A stretch of 64,000 bases of DNA from BS750m-G69 sp964441235 (GTDB taxonomy: Bacteria > Fidelibacterota > UBA2242): NCBI GenBank assembly GCA_964441235.1, contig CAYTUQ010000001.1:112253-176252 (forward strand). Reading direction: 5' to 3'. Made by a program: the position numbers and the translations under genes. Shown piece after piece: positions 25,350 to 34,860 of this stretch (position 1 is its first letter; each line of letters begins with the position of its first letter). The notes beneath the pieces are model-generated. The model made no database searches and was not told where the DNA came from. It was given only the letters and a program-made list of their open reading frames with translations.

Positions 25350-27008
25350 TTAATAAGTGAATGAACTTTTGCCTATGAATTCCCGAAGTATAGATGTGGG
25401 TGAAATTTCATCTTCATCAAGTGGTAGGAAATATGATAAAAAATTCATAAGCCTTTTTGATTCGGGATAGCTGGCATCATCTTCAGGGACTTTTTTCAGA
25501 GCCTCTTCGGCGCGTTTCTTCAAAACGCCGAATTCATAGGCAAGAGAAGAATTAAACATTATATCGGATTCCTCCTGAAAGGGAAAGATATATTTTTTTT
25601 CTCCTGAAATAACCTTTTTCCACATGCCGATTGTTTCAGATGCAGAATATCCGCGATATTTGTAATCGCGCACTATTCTGCGTAATAACCTTGCATCATG
25701 AGTTGATATTCTATTTGAATTATCAAAGTTGAGGTGTGTCAGAGCACTTATATAGATTTTGTATTTATATGAGCCATCAATATTATCGGTTAATCTAGGA
25801 TTTAATCCATGTATTCCCTCTATGATAAAAAGAATCTTTTTGTCAGCATCGATTTTTATGTTACTGCTATTCTTTTTACCGAGATTGAAGTCGTATTTTG
25901 GCGGAACTACAGGCTTTTCGCTCAGGAGCTGATTGAGGTGGGAATTCAATAAATCAAGATCAATTGCCTCTAAAACCTCGAAATTTATATCTTTACCTTG
26001 AATCTTTTTTATTTCGTTTCTGTCTAAAAAATAGTTATCTAAGGATAGCATAACAACTTTGTATCCCAGGACTCGTAATTGTATGTATAATCTCCTCATG
26101 AAAGTTGTTTTTCCAGAGGATGAGGGTCCCGCAATAAAAATTAGTCTGCGGTCGTTACCATGTTTAGCTATAGAGTCAGCAATTAGAGCAGTTTTTTTCT
26201 CATGAAGGGCTTCTGATATCTTTATCATTTCAGATATTTTATTATCTGCAACAATCCTATTTACTTGGCTTATATCCGTTATCTCTAATATCTCACCCCA
26301 TCTTTCAGCTTCGTTGAATATTTGACATAACTTATTCTGCTTTACAAAAGCGGGTAGTCTTTTTGGGTCTGGTTCTATTGGATACCTTATTACAAAACCA
26401 TCTGAATATATTTGTAAGGCAAATAATTTTATTAGTCCGGTATTGGGTGCTGGTGGACCTGGGAGCCAATATTTTTTATCCTCAATAGAGTAAAGTAAGA
26501 CACTTTTTCTGCTGGAATGTTTAAGAAGTTCTGCGGTATCATTTCTCCCAATTTGTTTGAAGTGTTCTATAGCTTTTGATCGCGTTGTATTAAAGGGGCT
26601 TATATTAAGATTATTTTTAACTATATCAGAAAACCCATTATAGAGCTCTTGAACAGTTTTATCATCTATATTTTTTCTTCCTTGAAATTCACAATATAAA
26701 CCTTCACATATACTATGGGAGATAATAAGTTTTTCCTCAGGAAAAATTCGATTAGCCGCGTGTGTAAGAATTAATGCGACGGTATTTTCATATGCTCTTT
26801 TTGAGGAGTCGTCATAATCATTAATTGTCACGATTTTTGTGTCATCTTCAATTTTAGTATTAAGAGAAGCCATCTGTCCATTTAAAACTACCAAATATTC
26901 CGAATATTTATTTGAAGGAACATACTCTTTTAATATTTCTTTAACTGTTCGCCCCCTTTGAATATTCAGCTTTATAGTGTCGTTTATTGTAATAGTAACA
27001 ATTTTCAT
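25350..27008 (-). CDS. TGS-domain nucleoside (uridine-type) kinase
   Basis: The protein has a TGS domain (MKIVTITINDTIKLNIQRGRTVKEIL), a threonyl-tRNA-synthetase second-domain-like region with HAANRIFPEEKLIISHSI, and a C-terminal P-loop kinase of the uridine kinase/phosphoribulokinase class (GPSSSGKTT, then LSLDNYFLDR and the HDARLLRRIVRDYKYRGYSA segment). Such fused proteins are annotated as nucleoside kinases; the substrate is not proven. I chose ATG 27008 because the TGS domain begins there. ATGs at 27095 and 27071 extend the frame by 29 or 21 residues without a ribosome site. It is convergent with ssb. Confidence 0.82.
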   Translation of the reverse strand: MKIVTITINDTIKLNIQRGRTVKEILKEYVPSNKYSEYLVVLNGQMASLNTKIEDDTKIVTINDYDDSSKRAYENTVALILTHAANRIFPEEKLIISHSICEGLYCEFQGRKNIDDKTVQELYNGFSDIVKNNLNISPFNTTRSKAIEHFKQIGRNDTAELLKHSSRKSVLLYSIEDKKYWLPGPPAPNTGLIKLFALQIYSDGFVIRYPIEPDPKRLPAFVKQNKLCQIFNEAERWGEILEITDISQVNRIVADNKISEMIKISEALHEKKTALIADSIAKHGNDRRLIFIAGPSSSGKTTFMRRLYIQLRVLGYKVVMLSLDNYFLDRNEIKKIQGKDINFEVLEAIDLDLLNSHLNQLLSEKPVVPPKYDFNLGKKNSSNIKIDADKKILFIIEGIHGLNPRLTDNIDGSYKYKIYISALTHLNFDNSNRISTHDARLLRRIVRDYKYRGYSASETIGMWKKVISGEKKYIFPFQEESDIMFNSSLAYEFGVLKKRAEEALKKVPEDDASYPESKRLMNFLSYFLPLDEDEISPTSILREFIGKSSFTY

Positions 27009-27326
27009 TATAGGGGAAATTATACAAATATTTGTAGAAAATAAAGGATTGTGTTCTCTTACAAATTCCATTATTTGCGAAGCAGTACGTAGCATGTATT
27101 ACAGATACCAATTTTAATCAGAAGACGTGTCTATCCCCGGAACAGAAGAATTACCTTCTGTTATAGATTTTTCTTTGAATTGCTCCTCTTATTGATTATT
27201 ATTCACTTGCTTAGCTTAATTAAAATAGTATAACTCATTTGAAAGGTAAATATAAAAAAGTTAGCAGAAAATAGCATCTGGCTATTTGCGTTCGGATACT
27301 TCACCTGTTATGTACCATATAGTTTT

Positions 27327-28289
27327 ATGACAAAACTTTTGAGTAAAGGTTTGATTCCCAGTCTCAACGGTCAAAGGCTAGCCGGTTTTTCAATTCTTCC
27401 TGTATCGGGAATTGCTACCCTAATAACAATGTTAATTTTCGTTACATTTATGGGTTGGTGGAAATATGCTTCGCATACAAAGATTATAGGTTTGAATATT
27501 CCTCACCCAACACGCTGGACTTTCCTATCAGGGCTATGTACTTCTCTTATTATAGGAACTACTACACTTGCCTATACTTTCGAAGGCGTAAGCATTGTCT
27601 TTGCTATGTTGCTGATGCGTGGCGGTGTTCTTATAATCGCACCTATCATTGATGCTATATCAAAACGACACGTGCGATGGTTCGCTTGGGCGGGACTGGT
27701 TGGCGCTATGTGTGCCTTGCTTGTCAGTTTACTCGATACCGATGGTTATAATATTCCATTTCTTTGTGTAATAGTCATTTCCATTTACATTGCAAGTTAT
27801 TTTATACGGTTTCAATTCATGAGCAAAATAGCTAAAACTGAAAAGAGAGAAACTAACCTTCGTTACTTCGTCGAAGAACAGATGGTGTCTACACCAACAC
27901 TGGTTATTATACTTGCTCTCACAGCTATTTTGGGAAGAGGAGAAATTTCTAATGCAGTCCGTTGCGGTTTCTCAGCACATTGGGGTATGCCTTACCTGTG
28001 GGCAATCATAATTGTTGGTGTTTTTTCGCAGGGCACTGGAATATTTGGCACATTAGTATTTCTTGACAAAAGCGAAAACACCTACTGCATTCCCATTAAC
28101 CGTGCTTCGAGCATATTAGCTGGTGTCATCGCAATGTATCTTCTAACAATGTACCCAAATCAATATGCACCATATACAAGTCAGCTCATTAGCGCTAGTA
28201 TCATTATCATTTCCATACTTTTTATGAGCATACCACCCATACTGACTAATAGAGAAACCTGCCTACAACATACAGAACAAAGTAAATAA
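27327..28289 (+). CDS. Multi-pass membrane protein, EamA/DMT-like
   Basis: The 320-residue protein has about nine hydrophobic segments and two similar halves, with TLAYTFEGVSIVFAMLLMRGGVLIIAP, reminiscent of drug/metabolite (EamA) transporters. The substrate is unknown. No ribosome site precedes the ATG. The same frame is open back to 27243 and encodes SIWLFAFGYFTCYVPYS, a good extra TM helix, but it contains no ATG, GTG or TTG. AAAGG precedes an ATA at 27252. The gene may therefore use an unusual start, have lost its start, or carry a sequence error. The family is tentative. Confidence 0.6.
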   Translation: MTKLLSKGLIPSLNGQRLAGFSILPVSGIATLITMLIFVTFMGWWKYASHTKIIGLNIPHPTRWTFLSGLCTSLIIGTTTLAYTFEGVSIVFAMLLMRGGVLIIAPIIDAISKRHVRWFAWAGLVGAMCALLVSLLDTDGYNIPFLCVIVISIYIASYFIRFQFMSKIAKTEKRETNLRYFVEEQMVSTPTLVIILALTAILGRGEISNAVRCGFSAHWGMPYLWAIIIVGVFSQGTGIFGTLVFLDKSENTYCIPINRASSILAGVIAMYLLTMYPNQYAPYTSQLISASIIIISILFMSIPPILTNRETCLQHTEQSK

Positions 28290-28501
28290 AGATTTATATT
28301 CTACAGATAAAGAATATTTTAGTAAAGGAAAAAGAGAAAAATAAGAAAATTACCTATGGACGGACTCAGAACTCTGCGACGCATTGTTCTTTGCCGTTGG
28401 CTCGTTCATATAAAATAGAATTATATACCTTTAGTAAACGGAAGAGAGAATCCACGCTGATAGTAAAAAACAATGAATTATAGACTTCAAGAGATGTGTT
28501 T

Positions 28502-29230
28502 ATGAGTAAAAATATTTTTGACATAATTATTTTAAATGGAAGACCAGCATCTGGAAAATCGGAAGTAATTGACTATTTAAAAATGATAACTGATGAAGAG
28601 AGAGAAAAAATATTTCATATTGGTAAATTTGATGAGATAGATGATTTCCCGATGCTGTGGAAATGGTTCGAAGAAGATGCGATTTTGGAAAGGCTATTTC
28701 ATAAACCAAGGATTCACTCTGATAAAGACGGCTATTTTTTACATGAATACTTCTGGCACCTGTTAATAGAAAGAATTTCTATGGATTATAGCAAGAAGAT
28801 ACGTGATGACTCCAACTATCATGGTCATACAACTTCAATTGTAGAATTTTCACGTGGGTCAGAGCATGGCGGATATAAAGAAGCTTACAAACATCTATCT
28901 GATGATATTTTAAATAAAGCAGCGATATTTTATGTTGATGTATCTTTTGAGGAATCCTTAAGGAAGAATAGAAATAGGTTTAATCCTGAAAAACCAGATA
29001 GTATTCTTGAACACAGCCTACCGGATAGTAAGATAAAAAGACTGTATGGTGATGTTGATTGGGAAGAATTTAGATGCGAAGATCCTGAGTATATTACTAT
29101 AAAAGGTCACAGGGTTCCTTATGTTGTTTTTCATAACGAACCTGATATTACTACTAATAGGGGAGATGAATTAGGTGTTGTAATGGAAAAACTTTTTGGA
29201 AGATTATGGGAGCTTTATCTTAAACGATAG
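28502..29230 (+). CDS. P-loop kinase-like protein of unknown function
   Basis: The roughly 242-residue soluble protein has an N-terminal Walker A motif (ILNGRPASGKSEVIDYL) followed by conserved-looking acidic and aromatic segments (HIGKFDEIDDFPMLWKWFEED). A later stretch, FYVDVSFEESLRKNRNRF, resembles the LID/Arg region of small-molecule kinases. It could phosphorylate a nucleotide, nucleoside or small metabolite, but I do not recognise the family. A GTG at 28496 gives two more residues; ATG 28502 seems as good, with only a weak AAGAG upstream. It stands alone, convergent with arsC. Confidence 0.6.
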   Translation: MSKNIFDIIILNGRPASGKSEVIDYLKMITDEEREKIFHIGKFDEIDDFPMLWKWFEEDAILERLFHKPRIHSDKDGYFLHEYFWHLLIERISMDYSKKIRDDSNYHGHTTSIVEFSRGSEHGGYKEAYKHLSDDILNKAAIFYVDVSFEESLRKNRNRFNPEKPDSILEHSLPDSKIKRLYGDVDWEEFRCEDPEYITIKGHRVPYVVFHNEPDITTNRGDELGVVMEKLFGRLWELYLKR

Positions 29231-29250
29231 AAGAGATATGGTTCATTTTT

Positions 29251-29676
29251 TTATTCAGAGCATTTTTCCTTGATAAAATCTATTATTTTTTTCTTTAAAA
29301 TGTTTCGTGTGATTCGGAATGCCATCAGGCGTTTTTCTTCATCACCAAAAACACGTATTGGGTCATCAATAAACCAATTCAATCTTTCACTTTTACCCGG
29401 AAATGTTGGACAGCTTAAAGCTGCTACTTCGCATAACAGGATAACATAATCGAATTCTTTGTCTTTGAATTTATCAAGGTGCTTTGATACATGAGCATCC
29501 ATAGAAAGTCCAATTTCATTCATAACAGTAATAGTGTTTTTATGAACGCCTGCAGGATTAGTACCAGCGCTATAAACATTAAATTTGTCCTCGCCAATGT
29601 TTCGCAGCAACGCCTCAGCCATTTGACTCCTTACTGAATTTCCGGTACAAATAAAAAGCACGTTTAATTTTTCCAT
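29251..29676 (-). CDS. arsC: Arsenate reductase, thioredoxin-coupled type, or low-molecular-weight phosphatase
   Basis: The 141-residue protein has the low-molecular-weight phosphatase loop CTGNSVRS (CX5R) near the N-terminus. It also has a second Cys pair, CEVAALSC, with the spacing of the Cys82/Cys89 relay of ArsC, and the DDP motif (WFIDDPIRVFG). It should reduce arsenate to arsenite with electrons from thioredoxin. No arsR, arsB or acr3 gene lies nearby. The lone setting leaves a protein phosphatase role possible. Confidence 0.85.
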   Translation of the reverse strand: MEKLNVLFICTGNSVRSQMAEALLRNIGEDKFNVYSAGTNPAGVHKNTITVMNEIGLSMDAHVSKHLDKFKDKEFDYVILLCEVAALSCPTFPGKSERLNWFIDDPIRVFGDEEKRLMAFRITRNILKKKIIDFIKEKCSE

Positions 29677-29854
29677 CGTCGCTCCCCAATTATTTCCAGC
29701 AAATATTACTTTTTAAAAGGGATTTATACAAATTTAATTTTAATCTTTTTAAAATTTACTTGATTTTCGTTTATTGATCCGGAGCATTTGTTCAAGTTGT
29801 AGCGAGATAGCTTTGTTGTAATTGTTCAGAAAACAGCTTATAATTACAAGTAAA

Positions 29855-30769
29855 ATGTTATCTTCGAAAGATTTAATAAGTATTTTTATGGATCAAGGTT
29901 TTGTGGCAGCAGGAATATCACGCCCCATTTTGGCTGAAAAAAGTTATATGTATTTAGAGAGCTGGCTGAATTTAGGTTATAACGCAGACATGCATTGGAT
30001 GGCGAGAAATGCGGAGGTTAGGACAAACCTGATAAGAAAGTATCCCTGGGTAAGGTCAATATTGGTTGTGGCAGATAATTATTACTTAGATCATAGGAGA
30101 GGAAAAAATACTTTAAAAATATCTCGTTATGTTTGGGGAACAGATTATCACAAAATAGTGGGAAAAAAGCTAAAGGATGTTTTAAAGACATTGAAATCGT
30201 CTGATCTTCAGATAGAAGGCAAAATATATGTGGATACTGGACCTATACTTGAAAAAGCTTTTGCTGTGCAGGCTGGGCTTGGCTGGCAGGGGAAAAACAC
30301 GAATGTAATAGTTGAAGACTACGGCTCTTTTTGCTTTTTAGGAATTCTGCTTTTAAATAAACCGTTTGAATATAACTCGCCAGTAAAAAACAGGTGCGGT
30401 GATTGCACGTCATGTATTAGCAATTGCCCTACTGGGGCTATCATTAATCCATATATCCTGGATTCAAGGAGATGTATTTCATATTTGACAATAGAAAAAA
30501 GGGGTGATTTCTCCGCTAAAGAATTGAATTGGCTAAATAATTGGCTGTATGGTTGCGATATTTGCCAGGAGGTTTGTCCGTGGAACAATAAATGGGCTAA
30601 AGAAACCAAAGATTCAAGATATTACGACAGGCTAAAAATTCTTGAAAGGTCACAGAGGGAGTGGATGGAATTAACAGAGTACCAGTTTCAGGAAATATTT
30701 AATAAGAGCGCTATTAAACGTTTAAAATTTGGCAGATTACGCAGAAATCTATTGGCGGTTATTAAATGA
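29855..30769 (+). CDS. queG: Epoxyqueuosine reductase QueG
   Basis: The protein of about 304 residues catalyses the last step of queuosine synthesis in tRNA, a cobalamin-dependent reduction. Two ferredoxin-like 4Fe-4S motifs are present: CGDCTSCISNCPTGAI and CDICQEVCPWN. The N-terminal half has the QueG substrate domain (ADMHWMARN and SRYVWGTDYH). I prefer ATG 29855, which starts MLSSKDLISIF. The frame also allows TTG 29822. Neither has a clear ribosome site. Confidence 0.93.
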   Translation: MLSSKDLISIFMDQGFVAAGISRPILAEKSYMYLESWLNLGYNADMHWMARNAEVRTNLIRKYPWVRSILVVADNYYLDHRRGKNTLKISRYVWGTDYHKIVGKKLKDVLKTLKSSDLQIEGKIYVDTGPILEKAFAVQAGLGWQGKNTNVIVEDYGSFCFLGILLLNKPFEYNSPVKNRCGDCTSCISNCPTGAIINPYILDSRRCISYLTIEKRGDFSAKELNWLNNWLYGCDICQEVCPWNNKWAKETKDSRYYDRLKILERSQREWMELTEYQFQEIFNKSAIKRLKFGRLRRNLLAVIK

Positions 30770-30881
30770 GAGGAAAGAACAAAAGATTGCACTACCGTTA
30801 TTTTTTAAAATATCGAATAAACTTGCTTGTGAACAAATAGATGGTGATTTAAATTTTCGAGCGAATTTTATATAAGGCAGT

Positions 30882-31787
30882 GTGATACTAAAAACAAATA
30901 ATCTCAGCAAGAAATTTAAACATAGATGGGTTGTTTCTGACCTGAATCTTGAAGTGGAGAGAGGACAGATATTTGGCTTTTTAGGACCTAATGGTGCAGG
31001 GAAAAGCACAACAATACGCATGCTTCTTTCGCTTATTAAGCCAACAAGCGGAAGTTTCGAGCTTTTAGGAACAGACGGGAGGAAACACAGTAAAAAAATC
31101 TATTCCAGGGTAGGTGCACTTGTTGAAAAGCCTGATTTTTATCTCTACCTTTCTGCCGAGCGCAATCTTAAAATTCTTGGCGTGTTGAACGGAGGGGTGT
31201 CGCGGAAGCGAATATATGAGGTTCTTGATATTGTAAAATTGAAAGAAAGAGCACGTGATAAAGTAAAATGTTTTTCTCATGGAATGAGACAAAGGCTCGG
31301 TGTTGCACAGGCAATAATGTATAAACCGGAGTTAATTATCTTAGATGAGCCAACCTCAGGGCTTGACCCTGAAGGTATCAAGGAGATAAGGAATCTAATC
31401 GTAAGCCTATCAAAAGATCTTGGATGTACAATTTTTCTTTCATCACATATCTTACACGAGATTGAGCAGGTATGTACTCATATGGCAATTATTGATTACG
31501 GAAAGCTTATTGTACAGGGTGAAGTTCAGAAACTTTTAAGAGAGACGGATTTTTTCGTGACGGAGGTAAAAACAGAAGAGCCGCAGAGAGCTTTTAATAT
31601 TTTAAAATCTGAATCTTGGGTTAAAAAAGTTTCACTTGAAGATGAGATATTAAAAGTAAGTATTTCAGCTGAATGTAGACCAAAGTTAGCCGAATGTCTC
31701 GTTAGGAATGAAATTAAAGTATCTTCTATTATACCACGGACTTCATTAGAGGATTATTATCTATCATTAGTAAAGAGTGAGAAGTAG
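30882..31787 (+). CDS. ABC transporter ATP-binding protein (ABC-2 exporter type)
   Basis: The 301-residue ATPase has Walker A GPNGAGKSTTIRM, the signature FSHGMRQRLGVAQA, Walker B LIILDEPTSGLDPEG and the switch His (SSHILHEIE). It starts at GTG 30882 with AAGG nearby. The following gene is the partner permease, then a LolA-like protein, then a PadR regulator. It probably powers export of a lipid, peptide or toxic compound; the substrate is unknown. Confidence 0.92.
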   Translation: MILKTNNLSKKFKHRWVVSDLNLEVERGQIFGFLGPNGAGKSTTIRMLLSLIKPTSGSFELLGTDGRKHSKKIYSRVGALVEKPDFYLYLSAERNLKILGVLNGGVSRKRIYEVLDIVKLKERARDKVKCFSHGMRQRLGVAQAIMYKPELIILDEPTSGLDPEGIKEIRNLIVSLSKDLGCTIFLSSHILHEIEQVCTHMAIIDYGKLIVQGEVQKLLRETDFFVTEVKTEEPQRAFNILKSESWVKKVSLEDEILKVSISAECRPKLAECLVRNEIKVSSIIPRTSLEDYYLSLVKSEK

Positions 31788-31791
31788 TTCT

Positions 31792-32637
31792 ATGTTGTTG
31801 ACTTTAAAGGCATTCTATTGGGAAACAGTTAAGATATTCAGCAAATTGCGCACTTATATAGGGTTTATTACAATCGTGATTCTGATTCCTGTGATTATGC
31901 TGCTTGTAAGGAAATATGGATTTGATGTTCAAGATATGGCATTTAGACCCCTGGAAAACTCATTCGTTTTTGTAGGGACATTAGTGAACGGCTTGCTTAT
32001 CTCTTATTATCTTATGAATGTGCTTTGGGTTCATTTTCCGTTCTTTATTATTTTAGTTGCCGGTGATGTGATGGCAGGAGAAGGAGCATCTGGTACTTTT
32101 AGAATATTGCTCACGCGACCTATTTCCCGATTTCAGGTCGTAACATCAAAGTTTTTAGCTACGTTTTTGTATACAGCGGCGATAATACTTTTTCTCGGAA
32201 TATGCAGCGTGGGCATTGGAATTCTGGTTATTGGCGGTGGAGACCTGTTTGTTTTCGACAAGGGTATTCTAATTTTAGCACAGGGAGATGCTCTTTGCAG
32301 ATTTCTTTTGGCGTATCTACTAGCTATTTGGGTTCAGACAACAGTTGCAGCTTTAGCCTTTCTTTTTTCTACTATTTCGAATAATTCGGTTGGTCCCATT
32401 ATTGGCACTTATGCTGTGATTGTTGTTTCCATGGTTTTATCTGTATTAAAAATAGATGCTCTTGAATCAATTAAGCCGTATCTTTTTACCTCATATTTTG
32501 ACGTATTTTTTGCTCCCTTCAGCGTCCCTATTCCGTGGTCGGAGATTTTAATTGATGTTGTTCATCTTGGCGTCTTTATACTAATTTTCTATCTGCTTAG
32601 TGTTGTGATTTTTGTGAGGAAGGATATATGTACTTAG
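31792..32637 (+). CDS. ABC-2 type permease
   Basis: The protein of about 281 residues has six hydrophobic segments and the ABC-2 hallmark GEGASGTFRILLTRPISRFQVVTSKF between TM2 and TM3. I chose ATG 31792 (GAGAAG about 9 nt upstream), 4 nt after the ATPase stop. The GTG at 31777 would overlap that gene. It forms the exporter with the preceding ATPase and overlaps the next gene by 10 bp. Confidence 0.88.
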   Translation: MLLTLKAFYWETVKIFSKLRTYIGFITIVILIPVIMLLVRKYGFDVQDMAFRPLENSFVFVGTLVNGLLISYYLMNVLWVHFPFFIILVAGDVMAGEGASGTFRILLTRPISRFQVVTSKFLATFLYTAAIILFLGICSVGIGILVIGGGDLFVFDKGILILAQGDALCRFLLAYLLAIWVQTTVAALAFLFSTISNNSVGPIIGTYAVIVVSMVLSVLKIDALESIKPYLFTSYFDVFFAPFSVPIPWSEILIDVVHLGVFILIFYLLSVVIFVRKDICT

Positions 32638-33371
32638 AAAAAAGAGTGATCTTTAATAATAATTTTTTGTTTTGTTTGCTGTTATTGATGTTACTTATGT
32701 TTTTTATATTTGTTGCTGCTTTAGCAAAAGAGCCAGACCCAGGGTACATTTTAGAAAAGGTGCAGGAAAATTATGATAATATTGAGGATTATTCTGCCAC
32801 AGTAAAAATAGATGTGGATATCCCCAATTTTCGCATTCCGCATAAAAAAGCAAAAATTTACTATAAAAAGCCCGATGGGGTATCGATTAAAACATCTGGT
32901 TTTGCAATTTTACCTAAGGGTGGAGTTCTTCCTATTCCCTCAACTTTTCTTAAAGAAGATGTACAATTAAAGTACAATCGCCGTGAAAGTATTGATGGAG
33001 TTTCATATCATGTTATTGATGTAATTTCAGAAAATCATAAGAAGTTAGATGTTGATATTTCCATTTGGGTTAATTCTAAGCGCTGGACTATTGAAAGGGT
33101 TGTTTCTTCTAATAGAGCCGGCAAGTCAGAAATGAAATTTCACTACTTAAAGATTGACGATTTTTGGCTTCCGGATACTACGATTTTAGAAATAAATTTT
33201 AGTAAAGGGATTCCTGAAATACCACGACCGACTATGAGGGGCTCTTTTGAGAAAGATTTAAGAAATAATATAAACAAAGAAGGTAATACTAACGGAAGAG
33301 TCATTTTTGCTTTTTCAAATTTTTTGGTTAATGTTGGGTTAGATGATATGTTATTTGAAGATAAAAAGTAA
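32628..33371 (+). CDS. LolA-like outer membrane lipoprotein-sorting protein
   Basis: The 247-residue exported protein has a long N-terminal signal (about residues 10-33) and then a LolA/LolB-like fold segment: YILEKVQENYDNIEDYSATVKIDVD, then KIYYKKPDGVSIKTSG and later WVNSKRWTIERV. The family carries lipoproteins or hydrophobic ligands across the periplasm. The start has AGGAAGG upstream and overlaps the permease gene by 10 bp, so it is translationally coupled to it. The two may work together in exporting a lipophilic cargo. That role is inferred. Confidence 0.75.
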   Translation: MYLEKRVIFNNNFLFCLLLLMLLMFFIFVAALAKEPDPGYILEKVQENYDNIEDYSATVKIDVDIPNFRIPHKKAKIYYKKPDGVSIKTSGFAILPKGGVLPIPSTFLKEDVQLKYNRRESIDGVSYHVIDVISENHKKLDVDISIWVNSKRWTIERVVSSNRAGKSEMKFHYLKIDDFWLPDTTILEINFSKGIPEIPRPTMRGSFEKDLRNNINKEGNTNGRVIFAFSNFLVNVGLDDMLFEDKK

Positions 33372-33411
33372 TTTTAAATGATATTTTTCGTAAATAACAA
33401 GAGTAAGATAT

Positions 33412-33927
33412 ATGACGCTACTTGAGCTAACTGTTTTGGGCATTATTGCAGAAGGAGCTTGCCATGCTTACAATGTTGAGAAGATTATAAAAAAACGAGG
33501 AACACGAAATAGGCTTAACATAGGATTTTCAACTATCTATTCAACATTGAAAAAGATGGAAAGTCGTGGTCTCCTGGAGAGCAGTTTTGCACCACAGGAA
33601 AATCTACCCGGGCGCCGGGTTTATTCTATTACTGCCAAAGGTGAACGAGTTTTTTCTGAGGAATTAAAGAAAGCACTGTCACAACCACAGAGAGCTCCCT
33701 CACTATTTGAAACAGGGTTGGATTTCGGAAAATATCTTAACCATAACGAGCTGAAAGAAGCACTATCACTGTATGATGCGGAAATCAGTAGATTGGTTCA
33801 AATAAAAGTTCGTGAAATAACAAATTTTGACGGTAATGACGCACTAAAAAGAGCATTACTTACTCGCCCTTTAGCACTATTGCAGGCTGAGCGGAAATGG
33901 ATAAAAGAGCTGATGTCACTGCTTTAG
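33412..33927 (+). CDS. PadR family transcriptional regulator
   Basis: The 171-residue protein has the PadR winged helix (LLELTVLGIIAEGACHAYNVEKII, then STIYSTLKKMESRGLLESS and GRRVYSITAKGERVF) and a C-terminal helical dimerisation region. PadR repressors typically control neighbouring ABC exporters. It lies 40 bp after the exporter operon on the same strand, so it is probably its regulator. The effector is unknown. Confidence 0.88.
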   Translation: MTLLELTVLGIIAEGACHAYNVEKIIKKRGTRNRLNIGFSTIYSTLKKMESRGLLESSFAPQENLPGRRVYSITAKGERVFSEELKKALSQPQRAPSLFETGLDFGKYLNHNELKEALSLYDAEISRLVQIKVREITNFDGNDALKRALLTRPLALLQAERKWIKELMSLL

Positions 33928-34020
33928 ACAGGATTTTTATCACAAAGACATCACATTGAAGATAAATTCAGGCTATTCGGCTGCTGCCGGACAATAAATT
34001 AATTGTCAATTATAAATTAT

Positions 34021-34054
34021 TTGCCCCGTAAGGAGCATGCGAATGTACAGGGTC
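34021..34054 (-). repeat. Diverged reverse-strand copy of the CCCTGTA hairpin repeat
   Basis: Read on the minus strand this is GACCCTGTACATTCGCATGC followed by a short segment ending TTACGGGGCAA. It differs from the copies near 57.2, 60.3 and 61.0 kb at several bases. It is flanked by CAATTAT runs like those beside the other copies. It lies between the PadR gene and the next small gene. Confidence 0.6.
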
Positions 34055-34137
34055 AATTATCAATTTTAAATACTTAGTGTCTTCATCAACTTGTCTCAAC
34101 GCTCCTGCGTTGAGATGGAAGAAATGGAGAAGTCTTT

Positions 34138-34464
34138 ATGAATAGTTGGATTGATTATCTTGTGGCTAATCCGGTAATAGCATTATCTATGGCTGTTGTG
34201 CTTATTTTATTTATTTTTATGGTACTTCGGAAATTGATCAAATGGGCGATTGTATCCTTTGTCATTTTAGCGCTGGCTATTGGAGTAACATATAAAGATT
34301 CGCAGAAACCGGATGTTATAAAGGAGCTGGAGAAGAAAACAGAGAAAGTAATCGAAAGCGGTAGAAAGAAAGCAGGAAAAATTATTAAAAAAGGTAAAAA
34401 AGAGATAGAAAAAGTCACTGAGAAATCAATAAATAAAATTAAAGACAATGTGAAGGAAAATTGA
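34138..34464 (+). CDS. Small membrane protein with a lysine-rich amphipathic tail
   Basis: The 108-residue protein is of unknown family. It has two close hydrophobic segments (about residues 12-30 and 34-49) and then a long charged helix, KELEKKTEKVIESGRKKAGK, continuing with Lys/Glu repeats to the end. The helix looks like a coiled coil or membrane-surface helix. GGAGAAG about 7 nt upstream supports the start. A large hairpin follows the stop. Confidence 0.6.
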   Translation: MNSWIDYLVANPVIALSMAVVLILFIFMVLRKLIKWAIVSFVILALAIGVTYKDSQKPDVIKELEKKTEKVIESGRKKAGKIIKKGKKEIEKVTEKSINKIKDNVKEN

Positions 34465-34469
34465 AAATT

Positions 34470-34563
34470 CCCGTTGCGTCAGGAGCTCACTCCTGGCACT
34501 TTTATCACAACCCCTGAGCGTATCGCTAGGTCTGAGTACCTGACGAAACTATAACGGGTTTTT
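34470..34563 (+). terminator. Large structured element ending in a T-run
   Basis: CCCGTT (34470-34475) pairs with AACGGG (34553-34558), which is followed by TTTTT. CGTCAGG (34477-34483) pairs with CCTGACG (34539-34545). A short inner hairpin CCT-G-AGCG TAT CGCT-AGG lies between them. CAGGAG/CTCCTG at 34480-34495 offers an alternative pairing. The simplest reading is an unusually long terminator for the 108-residue ORF. The 34465-34860 gap before tnaA also holds smaller hairpin-like segments and no gene. Confidence 0.5.
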
Positions 34564-34860
34564 AAGTTGCAGTTTGATTTAACACCAGACTTTCATTTAC
34601 CACTCGCCTTAATGCTCCTACGTTGATACGGAGTTGATTTCTGTATCCCCGCAGGAGCGGAGACACAAGTGAAATTTGATTTTTGCTGAGATAAATTGGC
34701 GAATTTATAACTCGTTATATTTTACTTTTATAAATTGATCAGGACGTTTGTCTGTATCAAATTTAATTTATCTCGTTATAATTGACAGTATTAATTTGTT
34801 TTTTTGTGTAAAGTACATAGGTTATACAGGTATAAATAATTAAGAGGAAGAGTGTTCAAC

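Noticed and set aside
34690..34860. Search for a TnaC-like leader peptide upstream of tnaA.
   Set aside because: No short ORF with Trp and a Pro stop was found; the TTGACA at 34782 has no good -10 at a suitable distance.
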